The translations under genes and the position numbers were made by a program. A DNA stretch of 64,000 nt from Mya arenaria (taxonomy: Eukaryota; Mollusca; Bivalvia; Myida; Myidae). The notes under the pieces were generated by a model. That model ran no database searches, was not told the origin of the DNA, and saw only the letters and a program-made list of their open reading frames with translations. Location: contig NC_069129.1 in the NCBI RefSeq assembly GCF_026914265.1, positions 23,345,743 to 23,409,742 on the forward strand, written 5' to 3'. Below are positions 13,736 to 25,511 of the stretch, in pieces. Every line of letters starts with the position of its first letter. Within the stretch, counting starts at the first letter, position 1.

Positions 13736-14045
13736 CAGGGGCGTAGCTTGGCGAAAATAAACGTGTAGGCCACTTTCTTGGGGTGTCTCCCCCCCCCCCC
13801 CCCCTCGATTTTTATTTTAGCTATGTTGTGGTTGGTGCGTTTTGTTGTAAAAACATTAATGAGAACAACAATATCAATCTTTTTTACCTTGAATTAAATT
13901 TATATTAAGGCGCATTTGTCGGGATTTCAAATTTAAGCCCATAACCCCCAATGCCCTTATTGCAGATTTAGTAATTTTATTAATTCGATTTTCTGAAAAA
14001 TGTGTAGGCCGCGGCCTACACGGCCTAAAGGAAGCTCCGCCCCTG
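13736..14045. mobile_element. MITE with CAGGGGCG termini
   Basis: The left end CAGGGGCGTAGCTTGG and right end AAGCTCCGCCCCTG are inverted repeats with one mismatch in the first 14 bases. Nearby subterminal blocks 'gtgtaggcc' and 'ggcctacac' are inverted as well. CAGGGGCG-type ends are common among hAT-like elements. A clear 8-bp target duplication is not seen (gtaattta versus gtaaatgg). No coding capacity. Confidence 0.75.
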
Positions 14046-14574
14046 GTAAATGGCATATTTTGAGCGAGTCTGTCAAACAGTTTACTTATAGTGATTTAGC
14101 ACCAAAGCGCTAAATGGCGATGATGAAATCCCCTTGTTTGTGACTTAAATCCCCTGTAAATCTGAACAAAATCCCTGGGACCTTTTAAACACATCATCAT
14201 GGCATGTATCAAATACTAAAACTTTAAACAGCTGCTTTCAGTGTTTTGATAATGATATTGAAACCAAAACAGTGTAAAATAATTTATTGGCAAAGTGTAA
14301 TATAAAATCATTGCTGTATACATGTACATAGAGGATAATTGTTTGTTTCAGTGTAAGATAGCAATATATTTAACAGATTGAATGCCTAAAGTTGCATTTT
14401 AAGAGTGGCATATTTAATTTTGTATTTTACGAGATGAAATATATTGTAATCTTACACCGAAATAAAGAGTTTTATTTTTTTTTTTCCATATAATATCATT
14501 TAATTATTTTTTAAATAATTTTTATTCTTGATCAAAATCAATTATTAGTTGATATCTCATTAGACTTTTAGCCA

Positions 14575-14697
14575 AATGACGTCATACATGTACCAGGAAT
14601 GACGTCATACATGTACCAGGAATGACGTCATACATGTACCAGGAATGACGTCATACATGTACCAGGAATGACGTCATACATGTACCAGGAATGACGT
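14575..14697. repeat. 23-bp minisatellite containing TGACGTCA
   Basis: Five perfect copies of AATGACGTCATACATGTACC plus AGG (23 bp each, 14575-14689) and a partial sixth. Every unit carries the palindrome TGACGTCA, the consensus cAMP-response element, and ACATGT, a second palindrome. It lies about 1.2 kb 3' of RAB5IF. Confidence 0.97.
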
Positions 14698-15839
14698 TTT
14701 TACTCTTTCTTCGGAGCATTCATGACAAATAAAAATAAAGCTTCATTAAAAGCGCAAATTTTGCGAAGCTTTCTGAAACCCCCCTGCTTTTTCTTAACTT
14801 GGAAGAAAAAGCACAGCTTAAGTGAATAAACGGCTTCCAAAAGCTGCACTTTTTATGAAGCTTCATAATTATTAATTTGACATGGGTGTGTGCGATTACA
14901 ATAATTTTTGCAGTGGCACAGGCTTAAAAGATTGAAATTGTGAATGATATTTCCATTAACTACCTATTTCAAACGATGGGTCTATCAGAGTATAAATCAC
15001 CATTATTTTTTAATAAATCCAAAAGCTTGAAATAAATATGCGTTTCGAACATCTGAAACACTTTACCGGATAGGTTATAACAACAATTTCAATTTCATAA
15101 AACTTCTTTCTTTTACTGTGAACTTACAAATTCAACTTTAAAATTAATAGCAAGAATACATGTAACTTTAGATACCTTTAAAATGTAAACATCAGTAAAT
15201 CTATTACAAAGTGAATTATATTCTAGTGTCAACTGTCAACAAAATCATTTGTTTTTTATTTAAATAATTTTGTGAGTGTGTGTGCAGTTCATACATGTTC
15301 TGCTGCTAACAATAAAATAAATATTGACATAATTGTACAAAAAATGCAGCATTCTGCTAGAGGTAAAATTAAAGCATTTTACAGATAAAACATACATTGA
15401 TTTTGTGATAATATGCAGACAGAACATACCGGAACAACATTGATACATTTAGAACATAACAATACATCGCTCAAGGATCCCTTAAGCGTCCAATAAGTGC
15501 GTCCATAGAATTATATACTAAACTCCAATGTCCAAAATTTCTCTACACTTATAGATTAGGCATGTTCATGATATTTGTTTGTTTAGACATCCAATTTTTG
15601 TTTCATGAGTTAAAATGAGTATTTCACTATGTAACTCTGAATGGTAATCTATTACAGTGAGTCCTTAATATATTTAAGCAGTTTATTTGGCTGGTCTATT
15701 TCAACCACATAAAGTAGTGATAAGTTAATGCATTCAAGTTTTGTGACAATTCATCCACCGACACTTGGCACAAGCATCCAAATATCAAATTGCTTCATGA
15801 TTCCTGGTTATAACTTATAAATGTATGTATTAACATAGA

Positions 15840-15845
15840 TTTATT
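15840..15845 (-). promoter_or_regulatory. Candidate polyadenylation signal of RAB5IF
   Basis: AATAAA on the minus strand, 28 bases past the TAG at 15873-15875. A second hexamer lies near 15683. Confidence 0.45.
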
Positions 15846-15872
15846 TGTAACAATTCGCTATAAGTCTTCTGG

Positions 15873-18800
15873 CTAGGTCTCCGCATGCAGCGAAGAGTAT
15901 ATTAAAATCCACAGGACCTGGAAAGAAGATTGAAATTTTAATTGTAGCATGAAATTGTCTTAACAATTTTGTTAATTTGAAAACACTTGAAAAAGAAGTT
16001 TGCAATATTAATTTATAACTTTATATAATCATAATTTCATTTGCTTCATTTTGCATGAGTTCGGGTTGGATATTGGACAAATTTCATAATTATTCATAAT
16101 CTAATCAAACTCAGGATAGCTTTGATCAATATGTCAAATAGAAAATAATTGAAATTGTATTTCCATGTATACTAAATATTGGTATAAAAAAAAATCATTT
16201 TTGTTTATTTAAACAACATGATCATCTATGTTTTATATTTTTCCAATTTAACTTTTTAAATAAATTGATGAAAACCTACAGCAACCATACATGTATTAAA
16301 TACAGCATCAATATCAAACACCGGAGATCAAAATCATCAAAAGCCACTAGTAACATTGTGTTTACGGGCAAGTAGAAAATTTCACTACTCCTACACTTGA
16401 TGTAGTCTGGCATGTATTTAAAATGTTTTGAAAGAATATAGAAACACGAATTTTGAAGACTGAAAGACAGAATAATTTACTCACTAAAAACGATGAGAAT
16501 GACGTCATGAGACCTTCCTTAAGTATTTCTGATAAGCCTCCGTACTCTTCCTCATCAACCTTTTGGAAACTTGTGAAGTACACATATGTTATGATGACGT
16601 TAATTGCAACGAATCTGAAAAAGATGAAAATTGTTCCTAACAAAGATTTTTTTTTAGATTTATTTAATAACAATGCTCCTCTGGGTTTATTTTCAGAAAA
16701 TAGAGGAGCATTTCGCATTATCATTATTAAAGCCAGAGGTATGGATCTTTGTTTGGTATAAGCATCTTGCCTCTGACAAGAAGTGAACAGTTTTTGAGTT
16801 TGAAATGCAAGTATATAACAACGCCAAAATTAAACAAGAGCTGTCACAGTATGTGACGAATGCCCCCGAATGTGACATTGACCTACAAACAAGGTCAGTA
16901 CATGAAAAGTTGATCTTGCCTTTACGTGTCAAATACATATGGCAAGTTATTTTAAATTGCCTCTGAACATAAAAAAATACCACCCATACTTGACAACCTA
17001 CACTGTTATGTCCTTATAAATATTCAGCATTCCATTGTGAATAAACACTTAGTGTATCTTTCACCTTAGAGGTATGAACATGTAGCAAGTGATTTTAAAA
17101 TCTGTCCATACAAGGGAAAGTAACAGCCCTGACACAATAACCTATACTCTATGTCCTTATATGCAGCACTCCATTGTGAATAAACACTAAGTGTGACCTT
17201 GACCTTTGATGTAGGGACACGGGTCTTGCACGCGACACGTCGTCTTGGTATGTGGAGCACATGTGGCAAGTTATTTTAAAATCTGTCCATACAAGGGAAA
17301 GTTACAGCCCGGACACGACAACCTATACTCTATGTCCTTATATGCAGCACTCCATTTTAAATAAACACTAAGTGTGACCTTGACCTTTGAGGTAGGGACA
17401 CGGGTCTTGCACGCGACACGTCGTCTTGGTATGTGGAACACATGTGGCAAGTTATTTTAAAATCTGTCCATACAAGAGAAAGTTACAGCCCCGACACGAC
17501 AACCTATACTATATGTCCTTATATGCAGCACTCCATTGTGAATAAACACTAAGTGTGACCTTGACCTTTGAGGTAGGGACACGGGTTTTGCACGCGACAC
17601 GTCGTCTTGGTATGTGGAACACATTTGGTAAGTTATTTTAAAATCTGTCCATACAAGGGAAAGTTACAGCCCGGACACGACAACCTATACTCTATGTCCT
17701 TATATGCAGCACTCCATTGTGAATAAACACTAAGTGTGACCTTGACCTTTGAGGTAGGGACACGGGTCTTGCACGCGACACATCGTCTTAATATGTGGAA
17801 CACATGTGGCAAGTTATTTTAAAATCTGTCCATACAAGAGAAAGTTACAGCCCGGACACGACAACCTATACTGTTATGTCCTTACATGCAGCACTCCATT
17901 GTGAATAAACACTAAGTGTGACCTTGACCTTTGAGGTAGGGACACGGGTCTTGCACGCGACACGTCGTCTTGGTATGTGGAACACATGTGGCAAGTTATT
18001 TTAAAATCTGTCCATACAAGGGAAAGTTACAGCCCGGACACGACAACCTATACTTTATGTCCTTATATGCAGCACTCCATTGTGAATAAACACTAAGTGT
18101 GACCTTGACTTTTGAGGTAGGGACACGGATCTTGCACGCGACACGTCGTCTTGGTATGTGGTACACATGTGGCAAGTTATTTTAAAATCTGTCCATACAA
18201 GGGAAAGTTACAGCCCGGACACGACAACCTATATTCTATGTCCTTATATGCAGCACTCCATTGTGAATAAACACTAAGTGTGACCTTGACCTTTGAGGTA
18301 GGGACACGAGTCTTGCACGCCACACGTCGCCTTGGTATGTGGAACACATGTGGCAAGTTATTTTAAATTCAGTCCATACAAGGGGAAGTTACAGAGCCGG
18401 ACGGACGGACGGACGGTGCGATTTTAATATGCCCACCTTCGGGGGCATAAAAACAAACAAACAAAAAACGCTAAAAAGATGAAAACCTGTTTAAAAAGAT
18501 TGTCTTATACATATAATAATGTGCACACAAACAAATGCACGCACACACACATTCCATTTTTAATGCATCATTATGTTATCTCTTTGAACTTAAAAAGCGC
18601 AAAACAAAAAATAGCAATGCTTTGTGTACAGTTTAAAAAATATATGCCTTTTAAATGGGATTTTCATTACCACTAATCCCCATTTAAAAAAGCGCCAATA
18701 TATCACTGATATTATTTATCTCTTCCAAAATCGTATGATTCTTTTGTTTTTATCAATGAAGTGAAATGAGTAAGATATAATTATGAATAATAAATAAATA

Positions 18801-21800
18801 AATGTTTTAACAAGTGTCAACCTATATTGTGCCCCCTTTTAAAGCAACTGCGCACCAGATGATCAAATTGCAAGAAAAAAAGAAAATTGTCGAAAACTTA
18901 CATAAACTTGGTATTAATGTGTACAATGCATTGAAACTTACTGAAGTAGTTACAGAGTTTACAATTTATTGAAGTATTTTTCCATTAAAAAAGATTACTG
19001 GGTATGTTTACCTAGTAGAATTTATTCTTTATGAGTGATTGGCTAGTTGATGTTATCACAAGACATTACCAAGTTAGGTATATAGCTTAAATATACCACC
19101 CATTAGAAGTAAGCCTTTTGGCGACATGGGTTCAAACCTGCTCTCCGACACAATTTTTTTTTTTACATTTTGGTACTTCTTTAACGTTTTTGATATCAAA
19201 GCGTAACATATTCTATTAAATTTTTGTCATGAGATGCGTTACAGAAAAAACTTTTTTGGTGCCAATCTTGTGTACAGTCCCTTTAAGGACATTGTTTGAC
19301 CAATCAGTGCATGGCTTGTATCGTCAAAATAATGCCTCTCACAAGTCCAACACTAATGTTACTTTAAAATTAATTTAAATAATATTTGTATTGAAATACT
19401 AACAAAGCCAGTCCAAGAATGCCTTTCAGGGGAAGAAGGCCCCAGACCAGTCCCAGTAAGACACCCAGTATCTGTCTCATCCAGTAAATAACATCAAGAA
19501 ACTCGTCCTGAAAGTGAGAAAAAATACATGAACAAGAATTATAATTTATTAACAACTATATTTTTCACCCTCGTATTTTTGCTAGTAGCTTTTGTGCATA
19601 CTCCACAAATGACAAAACACACTCACAAAATCTGTCACCTTTTTCAAACCAAGGAGGAGTCACTCAGCTTGACAAACCAAGGAGGAGTCACTCAGCTTGA
19701 CACCACTTATTTTTCTCATACTCATGAGTTTGTCCAGTATATTTTTCAAGACAACACAAAATGATATAATAAAATACATCCCACAATATTCAGTCTGCAA
19801 ATTGCCTAGTTCAGAAATCAAATGCTCTACTTTTGATTTGAGGAAATTAGTTTAAACTTATTTATTTTACAAGGATATTGAAACAAGCTATTGCAACTTA
19901 TATTAATCCTCTCATTGGTACAATGTTGCGCGAGAGTGTGGTCTTGTGTTGTGGGGGAAACCCAGAATACCTGGAGGAAACCCACTTGTCAGACTTGGTG
20001 ACCACAAACCAAACTCACATGCGCCCAGGCCAGGAATTTGATCCGGGACGCCCAGAGGTTGGAAACGGGTGAACTAACCACTGCGCTTACTGGACAGCCG
20101 GACAGAAATTAAATTCCACTTTGGAAATTTTGTGAGATTTGGCAACAGACAGATTCAAATCATAAGGTACATGTTTTAGCAGGGCTGTATAAAAATGTAT
20201 TCACCAAGTGTCTGAGTGAGAAGTTTCAAATAAATTGAACAATTTGACAAAGATTGTTTCAAATCATCAATTCTTTTTTTTTTTATTCTGAACTAATTAC
20301 TTATTATTTAAAACCATTTTTATTGATTATTTTCAAATTTTGGAAGTATAAACATTTTAAGTTTTCTATAAATTCAACAAATTCAACATATAATCACTTT
20401 TATTCCGCCATGAAAAGCATGTATTAAACCTGAAATATTCCCATTTCACTTAAAGAGATTTATATTAAGTATTATTTCTTTAAGTGAAATGGGAATATTT
20501 AAATAGAAATCATCAAACATATAAAAGCCGTTTTCCTCTTTCAAAAAGCAAATTGAACATGAATATGAACAAAAATAGGTGATAATCAATCAATCAATTT
20601 TAATCTCTGATAATTGATAGTTAAAAATGTCTGATTACCAACACTTACATACATGTATCACCTGGAAAATTGCCAAAACTTTATCATTCAAAGCAGTTTT
20701 AAAAATAACCCACCAGCCAAAACCCAACAACAGTCTAGCAAGTAAAAGTTCTAGCTGTGTTGGAGTTCTGGTTTAGCTTGTTTTCTGTGGAGCTGTCACA
20801 AAAATTCATGTAATAGAACTCAATATATTGACTAGTATTTAATTGATGCTGTTTACTCAGGTAAATAACTTTATTTCTTTTATAGACCTATTGAACAATG
20901 CAAATTCTTTCCATTGTACAAATAACCTTTTGACCTTCTCATCTAAAACATAAACAAAAAAGCATATTATGTAGTGATGTTGGAATTTTGCTATGCAGAG
21001 GGTGTGTCAGTTCATGAAAGAAAAGGCCCTGGCACATTTTATGCCTTGTTTACCACGAAGCAACAATGAAGGAGATGTTGTGCACCTTGAATACAGGCAT
21101 TTATGATCCACCTTGGCCCTGTTTACTACATGGTTATATATATTATGATTTTGTTATTTCGAATGTTGTGAAATCCATGTGTTTTGACATACTTCTAAAG
21201 TTGAACTGTCAGAACAAAATAGTTTTTCACAGTACTTCTGCTTCTCAGTCGTAATGAGGAGCTACATGTACTTTGATAATGTTTTGTGGGTTTTGAATTT
21301 TAAGGCTTTCTGAGCTGATGAGTGCATAAGGCCTATAAAAAGGTCTAGTTTCTGGTCACGGGCCTTAAAAACCACGCGGTCAATAACATCTGCCAACATA
21401 AGAACAGTACTACAAGCCCAATTTAATAGGATCTTTGTTGATTCAATGATGTCCATATCCCACTTGTTGTTTTCCTGGTCAAGAATGTCAGATCCTAGCT
21501 CTGAGTATATTGAGCCGACAGGTTATAAATGGGCACCGGCTGCATATAAGTTTCAAAATAAAGATGCTTTCAGTGATTATTTGGTGCAATTTACTGCCTT
21601 CTAAAGGGCTTAGGCTATTTCCCCTAGTGAAAAAGTGTTCATTTTCCCCAAAAAATAATGATATTTTCTCATTTTATTAAATACAGGTCCTTCGAATGAA
21701 TAAAAAGGCAATGAATTTATTAAAAAAAAAAATCTTGATAATACTAGCTCTTTTACAGCATTTAAAAGTAAAATCATGTATATTTGCTATTTTTGCATAA

Positions 21801-24800
21801 TTTTGTATTTTTTTCCGAAAAAAAATCCCAATTTGAAAGGAACAGGCAGTGAAAATAATTCCAAAAAAATCACTGGCTTTGTTGACAGACTAAGAAGGTG
21901 ATCTGAAAAAGTGTTTCATGAAACACTTGTGAAATAAGTGAAAGGTATTCAATGGCTACAGATTAAGTTTATGTGTAACTTTTGTGTTCTTATATAACAA
22001 TGCAGTATTAAATACTGAGGAGGTTTAGTTGAAGAATATATTTTACATTGGTATAAATCAGTCCATTTGTGGCGTTTAAGGAACAAAATGAATATCCAAA
22101 TGTTAAAAAAAGTTCCCTATATGCACATTATTGTGGCTACTCAAGACTGTAGACCCATGTTGCACAAATCTTTGAGTGTTTGCTTTATAAATGTTTCATC
22201 ATAATGCATGTATCCTTGGTACACCAAACTTGCAGTTGTTGCTTTTTGGTAAACAAGGCATAAAGTGCTACTACTACTGATCTAATCATAGTCCATATAA
22301 ACAGTCGCTTCAGAGTCTTTGATGGTTTTTGTGTTGGCGACTCTACGCGTCCATATCCCACTTGTTGTTTTCCTAGCCAAGAATGACAGATCCCAGTGCT
22401 AAGTAAAATGACCAGAAAGATAACGGGCACCTGCTAGATAATTAAAAAAGGCGATGCTTTGTTGACAGATCGCTATAATTTTGTGTTTAATAAACCACCA
22501 AGTGTAATGAGAAAAAGATATTGGCTATAAATGTCGAACTCTTGTGTACAGTACACTCAACAAGTTAGACCCACTTTCTGTTACCCTCTGCGAATTTTTG
22601 CTATCGCGGCCAACACAAGAAATTTATCATCTGTCCGCGTTCCCCGGAGTTGGAATTTAAGGCCCTCGGAGAGTGATCAGTCAACCTAAGAATTACAAAC
22701 GCGAGGATCCTCGGAGGGATAACCTCCGCAAAACTCTGTGGACACTGGATAAGAAGGTTTTTTTTATAAAAAAATTCAATCGATTATGATGGCTTCAGTA
22801 AATTGCTATTATTGTTTTTCTTCTGCTCGTTTTCTGTGGAAAAATTCCCTAAAACCTCAGCTATTTTTAACCACCAATAATAACTAGTATATTCTTTTTA
22901 TTGTATTGATCATGCGTGTGATGTCAGAGGTCATGGTTCAGAATCGTGTAAAATGTCGGCTGTTTTATGATGCAATACAATTAGTGGCAATACATCAATA
23001 ATACAATGTTTACTATTAACAAGTAAAGACAATATTCAATTAGCGTTTATGGACAAAAATACGAATAAAACGCTGGTAAGAATCTTGTACGATTAATAAT
23101 GTACATAATGCACCAGTCAATTGTTACTACAGCCCACCCTACAGTCCGGGGGTATGGTCCTTATTTAGGGTCCCTGGGGTGCGGGGGCATTTGGCGGGGA
23201 TTTAACAATTGACTGGTGCATAAGCATAAAAACAAAGAACTTCTTAACAAGTGTGATTTCTTGCTTATCTGATTAGACACAGAATTCCACCGAGGGGTCA
23301 TAAAATAGGACGATTTTCAAGGCTATCGTTTATATTATTCTCGGCGGTAAACCAGCCGCTCGGAGGAACTCGGTGGGATTTTAGGGAGTTGTGGTGTTTA
23401 GGGAACAAAAAGTCTAAAATAAAAGACGTGTATACAGGATTCTTCCAATCCCATACGTCTAAACAGGTTTGTGCAAAAACCGGGAGTGTTTGAAAAATAT
23501 TGAAATTGTACGAAGTGAAGTATTTTATGGTTGAAATGGATAATAATGGTTTCTAGTCATATTTAACCATGCAAGTGCAAAGCTGTTTTGCACAAAACAA
23601 GCATTTAATGCATTAAAAAACATTATTCACCTTTCCCATAAAATGAAACTTGACTGACAAAGACAACAATTATGCCAAGCCGAACAACTCGACCCAATCG
23701 TAATTACTCGGCAACCTCCGACAAGCCTCAAGATAGACCTCGTAAATACAATCGTAACAACTCGGCCATGGCCCAAATGTTCGCATTGTTGTAAAATTGT
23801 GAACTGCAGCCTTGCAGGTGCCCTTCATGTATATATCGTTATGTTTGACAGAATGAAATGAAGAAAAACCCGTCAAACTCATAATTATTCGATGGATATT
23901 TATTTTTTGTGTACGGAACAAATATAAAATAACATTTTTTCCTGTTTTTATGATACTTTATAGACATAATATGCTTTCAACTGAAATCCCGATTAGAATA
24001 ACTACCCACTTTTCGTACAAAACAATTTGTACGTGAAGAATTTGCCATAACAAAAAACGTAAAAAAAATCTGTCAACGTACAATTATTTGGACTAGGGAA
24101 AAAAATGAATATTCAAATGTTAAAAAAAATCCGTTTACATGAATTATTGTGACTAATCTAATCATTGCAAGAGCCGGCACTTATTTAAAGATTAGAGTAA
24201 ACCTGAAAGGAAAAAGGCACCCGGTGTGGGGCTCAAACCCACGCCCGCCGGAACACTAACACGGCGCTATAACCAACTGAGCTAACCGGGCGGCTGGTTC
24301 TAAACCACACACACTACACTCCTCCCCCCATTAACCTTTTTAGGCCGACGGAGGCACTCCTGCTGTTTACCGCTGCCACTAGTCCAAATAAGTGTACATC
24401 GACGGATTTTTTTTAGATTTTTGATATGGCAAATCCTTCACGTACAAATTGTTTAGTATCAAAAGTGGGTAGTTGTTCCGATGTCATTCTGTCAAAACAT
24501 AACGATATATAAATGAAGGGCACCTGCAAGGCTTTATAGCACAGTTTTAAATCGCTCGGAACATTTCGGCCATGGCTGAGTTGTTACCATAATCATTGTA
24601 TAACGAGGTCTATCTCGAAGCTTTGTCGGACGAGGCCAAGCTATTACGATTGTATCGAGTTGTTCCCCTTCGCATAATTGTTGTCTGTGTCAGTCAACTT
24701 TCGTTTTATTGGAAAGGTAAACAACTTGTTTTAATGCACTAAATGCTTGTTTACTGCAATATAACATTTCACTTACATGGTAAAATATGAATATAACTCT

Positions 24801-25327
24801 TTATGATCAATTTCAACCATAAAATACTTCACTTAAAACAATTTCAATATTTTTAAAAGACCCGTTTTTTGCACATACCTGTTTAGACGTTAGGGATTGG
24901 AAGAATCCCGTATAACACGTCTATTATTTTAGACTACTGCTGCCACCAGTAAAGTAAATCTGGGAGGAAGAGTGCGCCCGGTGTGGGGCTCGAACCGAAG
25001 ACCGCCGGAACACTAGCAAGGCGCTCTAACCAACTGAGCTAACCGGGCGGCTGGTTCTATCCCACACACAATACAAGATCAAACACTGTTGCCTAATCGG
25101 ATATAAGTTTAACCAGCATGTTCTGATTGAAGCTTCTTCTTACTAGGCTTCTGGTTGTTTTTCATATTATATTTTCTCTATATCTATTTATATTGATATA
25201 AGTACAAACTTACTTTATCCGTCCACTTTGCCTCCGATGTGAGTGCTCTGCTGAAAGTTTCTGCTACAGTCGGACCTACCGGCTCGACCGATTTCTCTGT
25301 ATTCCGCTTTCTCACGACAGTAGACAT
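15873..25327 (-). CDS. RAB5IF: RAB5-interacting factor (C20orf24 homologue), small membrane protein
   Basis: Four minus-strand exons: 25327-25214, 19507-19404, 16614-16485 and 15917-15873. They are joined by GT/AG introns with phases 0, 2 and 0 and total 393 nt (130 aa), the family's usual size. Exon 1 begins MSTVVRKRN and ends KWTDK. Exon 2 carries the family hallmark DEFLDVIYW, then hydrophobic GVLLGLVWGLLPLKG. Exon 3 gives a second hydrophobic segment (VIITYVYF) and the conserved VDEEEYGG followed by EILKEGLMTSF. Exon 4 finishes the third hydrophobic segment (VLWILIYSSLHAET). The family is an ER membrane protein first described as a RAB5 interactor and later linked to multipass membrane-protein biogenesis. 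Role here is by homology only. Introns 1 and 2 are large and packed with repeats. No defect is seen. Confidence 0.93.
16834..18451. mobile_element. Element with an internal 181-bp tandem array
   Basis: The ends carry an inverted 10-mer (TGCCCCCGAA at 16861-16870; TTCGGGGGCA at 18438-18447). Inside, a monomer repeats with 'tctgtccatacaag' or close variants at 17101, 17282, 17463, 17644, 17825, 18007, 18188 and 18369, a period of 181-182 bp and eight landmark copies. Each full unit has TGACCTTGACCTTTGA, 'cgacacgtcgtcttgg' and CACTCCATTGTGAATAAACA. The last monomer runs into (GGAC)n and GTGCGATTTTAATATGCCC. It lies in intron 2 of RAB5IF. No protein is encoded. Confidence 0.85.
18843..19282. mobile_element. 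TTAA-flanked TIR element with tRNA-like core (copy 1)
   Basis: Flanked by TTAA (18839-18842, 19283-19286). Ends AGCAACTGCGCACCAGAT and, inverted, AGGGACTGTACACAAGAT. The sequence is colinear with 32082-32555. The interior near 19110-19165 has a decayed tRNA-like stretch with box B-like GGGTTCAAACCTG and ends CTCCGACAC. In intron 2 of RAB5IF. Confidence 0.75.
19646..19701. repeat. 28-bp tandem duplication
   Basis: Two identical adjacent copies of a 28-base unit beginning AAACCAAGGAGGAGTCACTC, in intron 1 of RAB5IF. Perfect identity indicates a recent event. Confidence 0.95.
19936..20103 (-). mobile_element. tRNA-derived SINE (second copy)
   Basis: Read on the minus strand it follows the element at 1477-1690: GTCCGGCTGTCC, a box A-like GTAAGCGCAGTGGTTAG, a degenerate box B, GCGCATGTGAGTTTGG, then TCCTCCAGGTATTCTGGG and CAACACAAGACCACAC. 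More diverged than the first copy. In intron 1 of RAB5IF. Confidence 0.78.
20434..20499. repeat. Perfect 23-bp inverted repeat (hairpin)
   Basis: Arms 20434-20456 and 20477-20499 are exact reverse complements (core CCCATTTCACTTAAAGA) around a 20-base AT-rich loop. In intron 1 of RAB5IF. The transcript would fold into a 23-bp perfect stem. Confidence 0.9.
21260..22460. repeat. Diverged repeat pair in RAB5IF intron 1
   Basis: CATATCCCACTTGTTGTTTTCC at 21454 recurs at 22351, followed in both by AAGAATG and AGATCC. Nearby, ATGCCTTGTTTACCA (about 21041) is matched in inverted form by GGTAAACAAGGCAT (about 22246). The arrangement suggests rearranged copies of one mobile element. No coding potential is seen. 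Confidence 0.5.
23109..23220. mobile_element. 112-bp MITE with perfect 18-bp TIRs
   Basis: TGCACCAGTCAATTGTTA at 23109-23126 is exactly inverted at 23203-23220. Both flanks read TAA (23106-23108, 23221-23223), a 3-bp target duplication of the TWA type seen with PIF/Harbinger elements (assignment inferred). The GC-rich interior includes GGGGGCATTTGGCGGGGATT. A broken relative lies at 4066. Confidence 0.9.
23411..24941. mobile_element. 1.5-kb foldback element with long inverted arms
   Basis: The left arm, about 23411-24099, and right arm, about 24377-24941, are diverged reverse complements over most of their length. Paired landmarks include AGTCTAAAATAA, GATTCTTCCAATCCC, TAAACAGGT, GAAGTATTTTATGGTTGAAA, AAACAATTTGTACGTGAAG and ATTTGGACTAG. 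The loop holds a tRNA-like sequence (24218-24291). A short open stretch in the left arm (23670-23921, minus) has no recognisable domain and the right-arm counterpart does not preserve it. Intron 1 of RAB5IF. Confidence 0.8.
24218..24291 (-). repeat. tRNA-like SINE head (loop of the foldback)
   Basis: Minus strand: GCCCGGTTAGCTCAGTTGG, then CGTGGGTTTGAGCCCCAC and ACCGGGT. The acceptor and T stems pair well, but the D stem has a mismatch and the anticodon stem only closes around an 11-base loop. It is therefore a tRNA-derived repeat rather than a functional tRNA. Confidence 0.65.
24976..25047 (-). repeat. tRNA-like SINE head (outside the right arm)
   Basis: Minus strand: GCCCGGTTAGCTCAGTTGG, TTAGAGCGCC, GGTTCGAGCCCCAC, ACCGGGC. 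The acceptor and D stems pair perfectly, the T stem has mismatches, and the anticodon arm cannot form a 7-base loop. It shares the outer flank GGCTGGTTCTA..CCACACACA with 24218-24291, so both are copies of one SINE-like family. Confidence 0.65.
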
Positions 25328-25511
25328 CTTCTTTCAGTTATATTATGAATAAAACACTTCTAGAAGATAATCAAAAGATGACTTCACTAATTAATAGAGA
25401 TATATATGCAAAAAAGAACGGAAAAATCGTTAGTTTTGTCAAAATAAATAAAATACGTGTGTCTTCTAAAATCCTATACCCAAATATGTTTTAGTTAATC
25501 AAATCGTACGC

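Larger units (their letters stand above)
11464..15839. other. Intergenic stretch without recognisable genes
   Basis: Between the 5' end of the S28 gene and the 3' end of RAB5IF. I see AT-rich sequence, scattered 'gaccttgacct' repeats near 12540-12580, 12890 and 13300-13390, a MITE at 13736-14045 and a minisatellite at 14575-14697. Short open stretches have no flanking splice logic or recognisable motifs. Confidence 0.6.

Noticed and set aside
23670-23921. 83-aa minus-strand ORF in the foldback arm
   Set aside because: The homologous right arm does not preserve the frame and no domain is recognisable.
24218-25047. Two tRNA genes on the minus strand
   Set aside because: Box A and B and acceptor stems look good, but neither forms a normal anticodon arm, and they share long non-tRNA flanks, which points to a SINE-like repeat.
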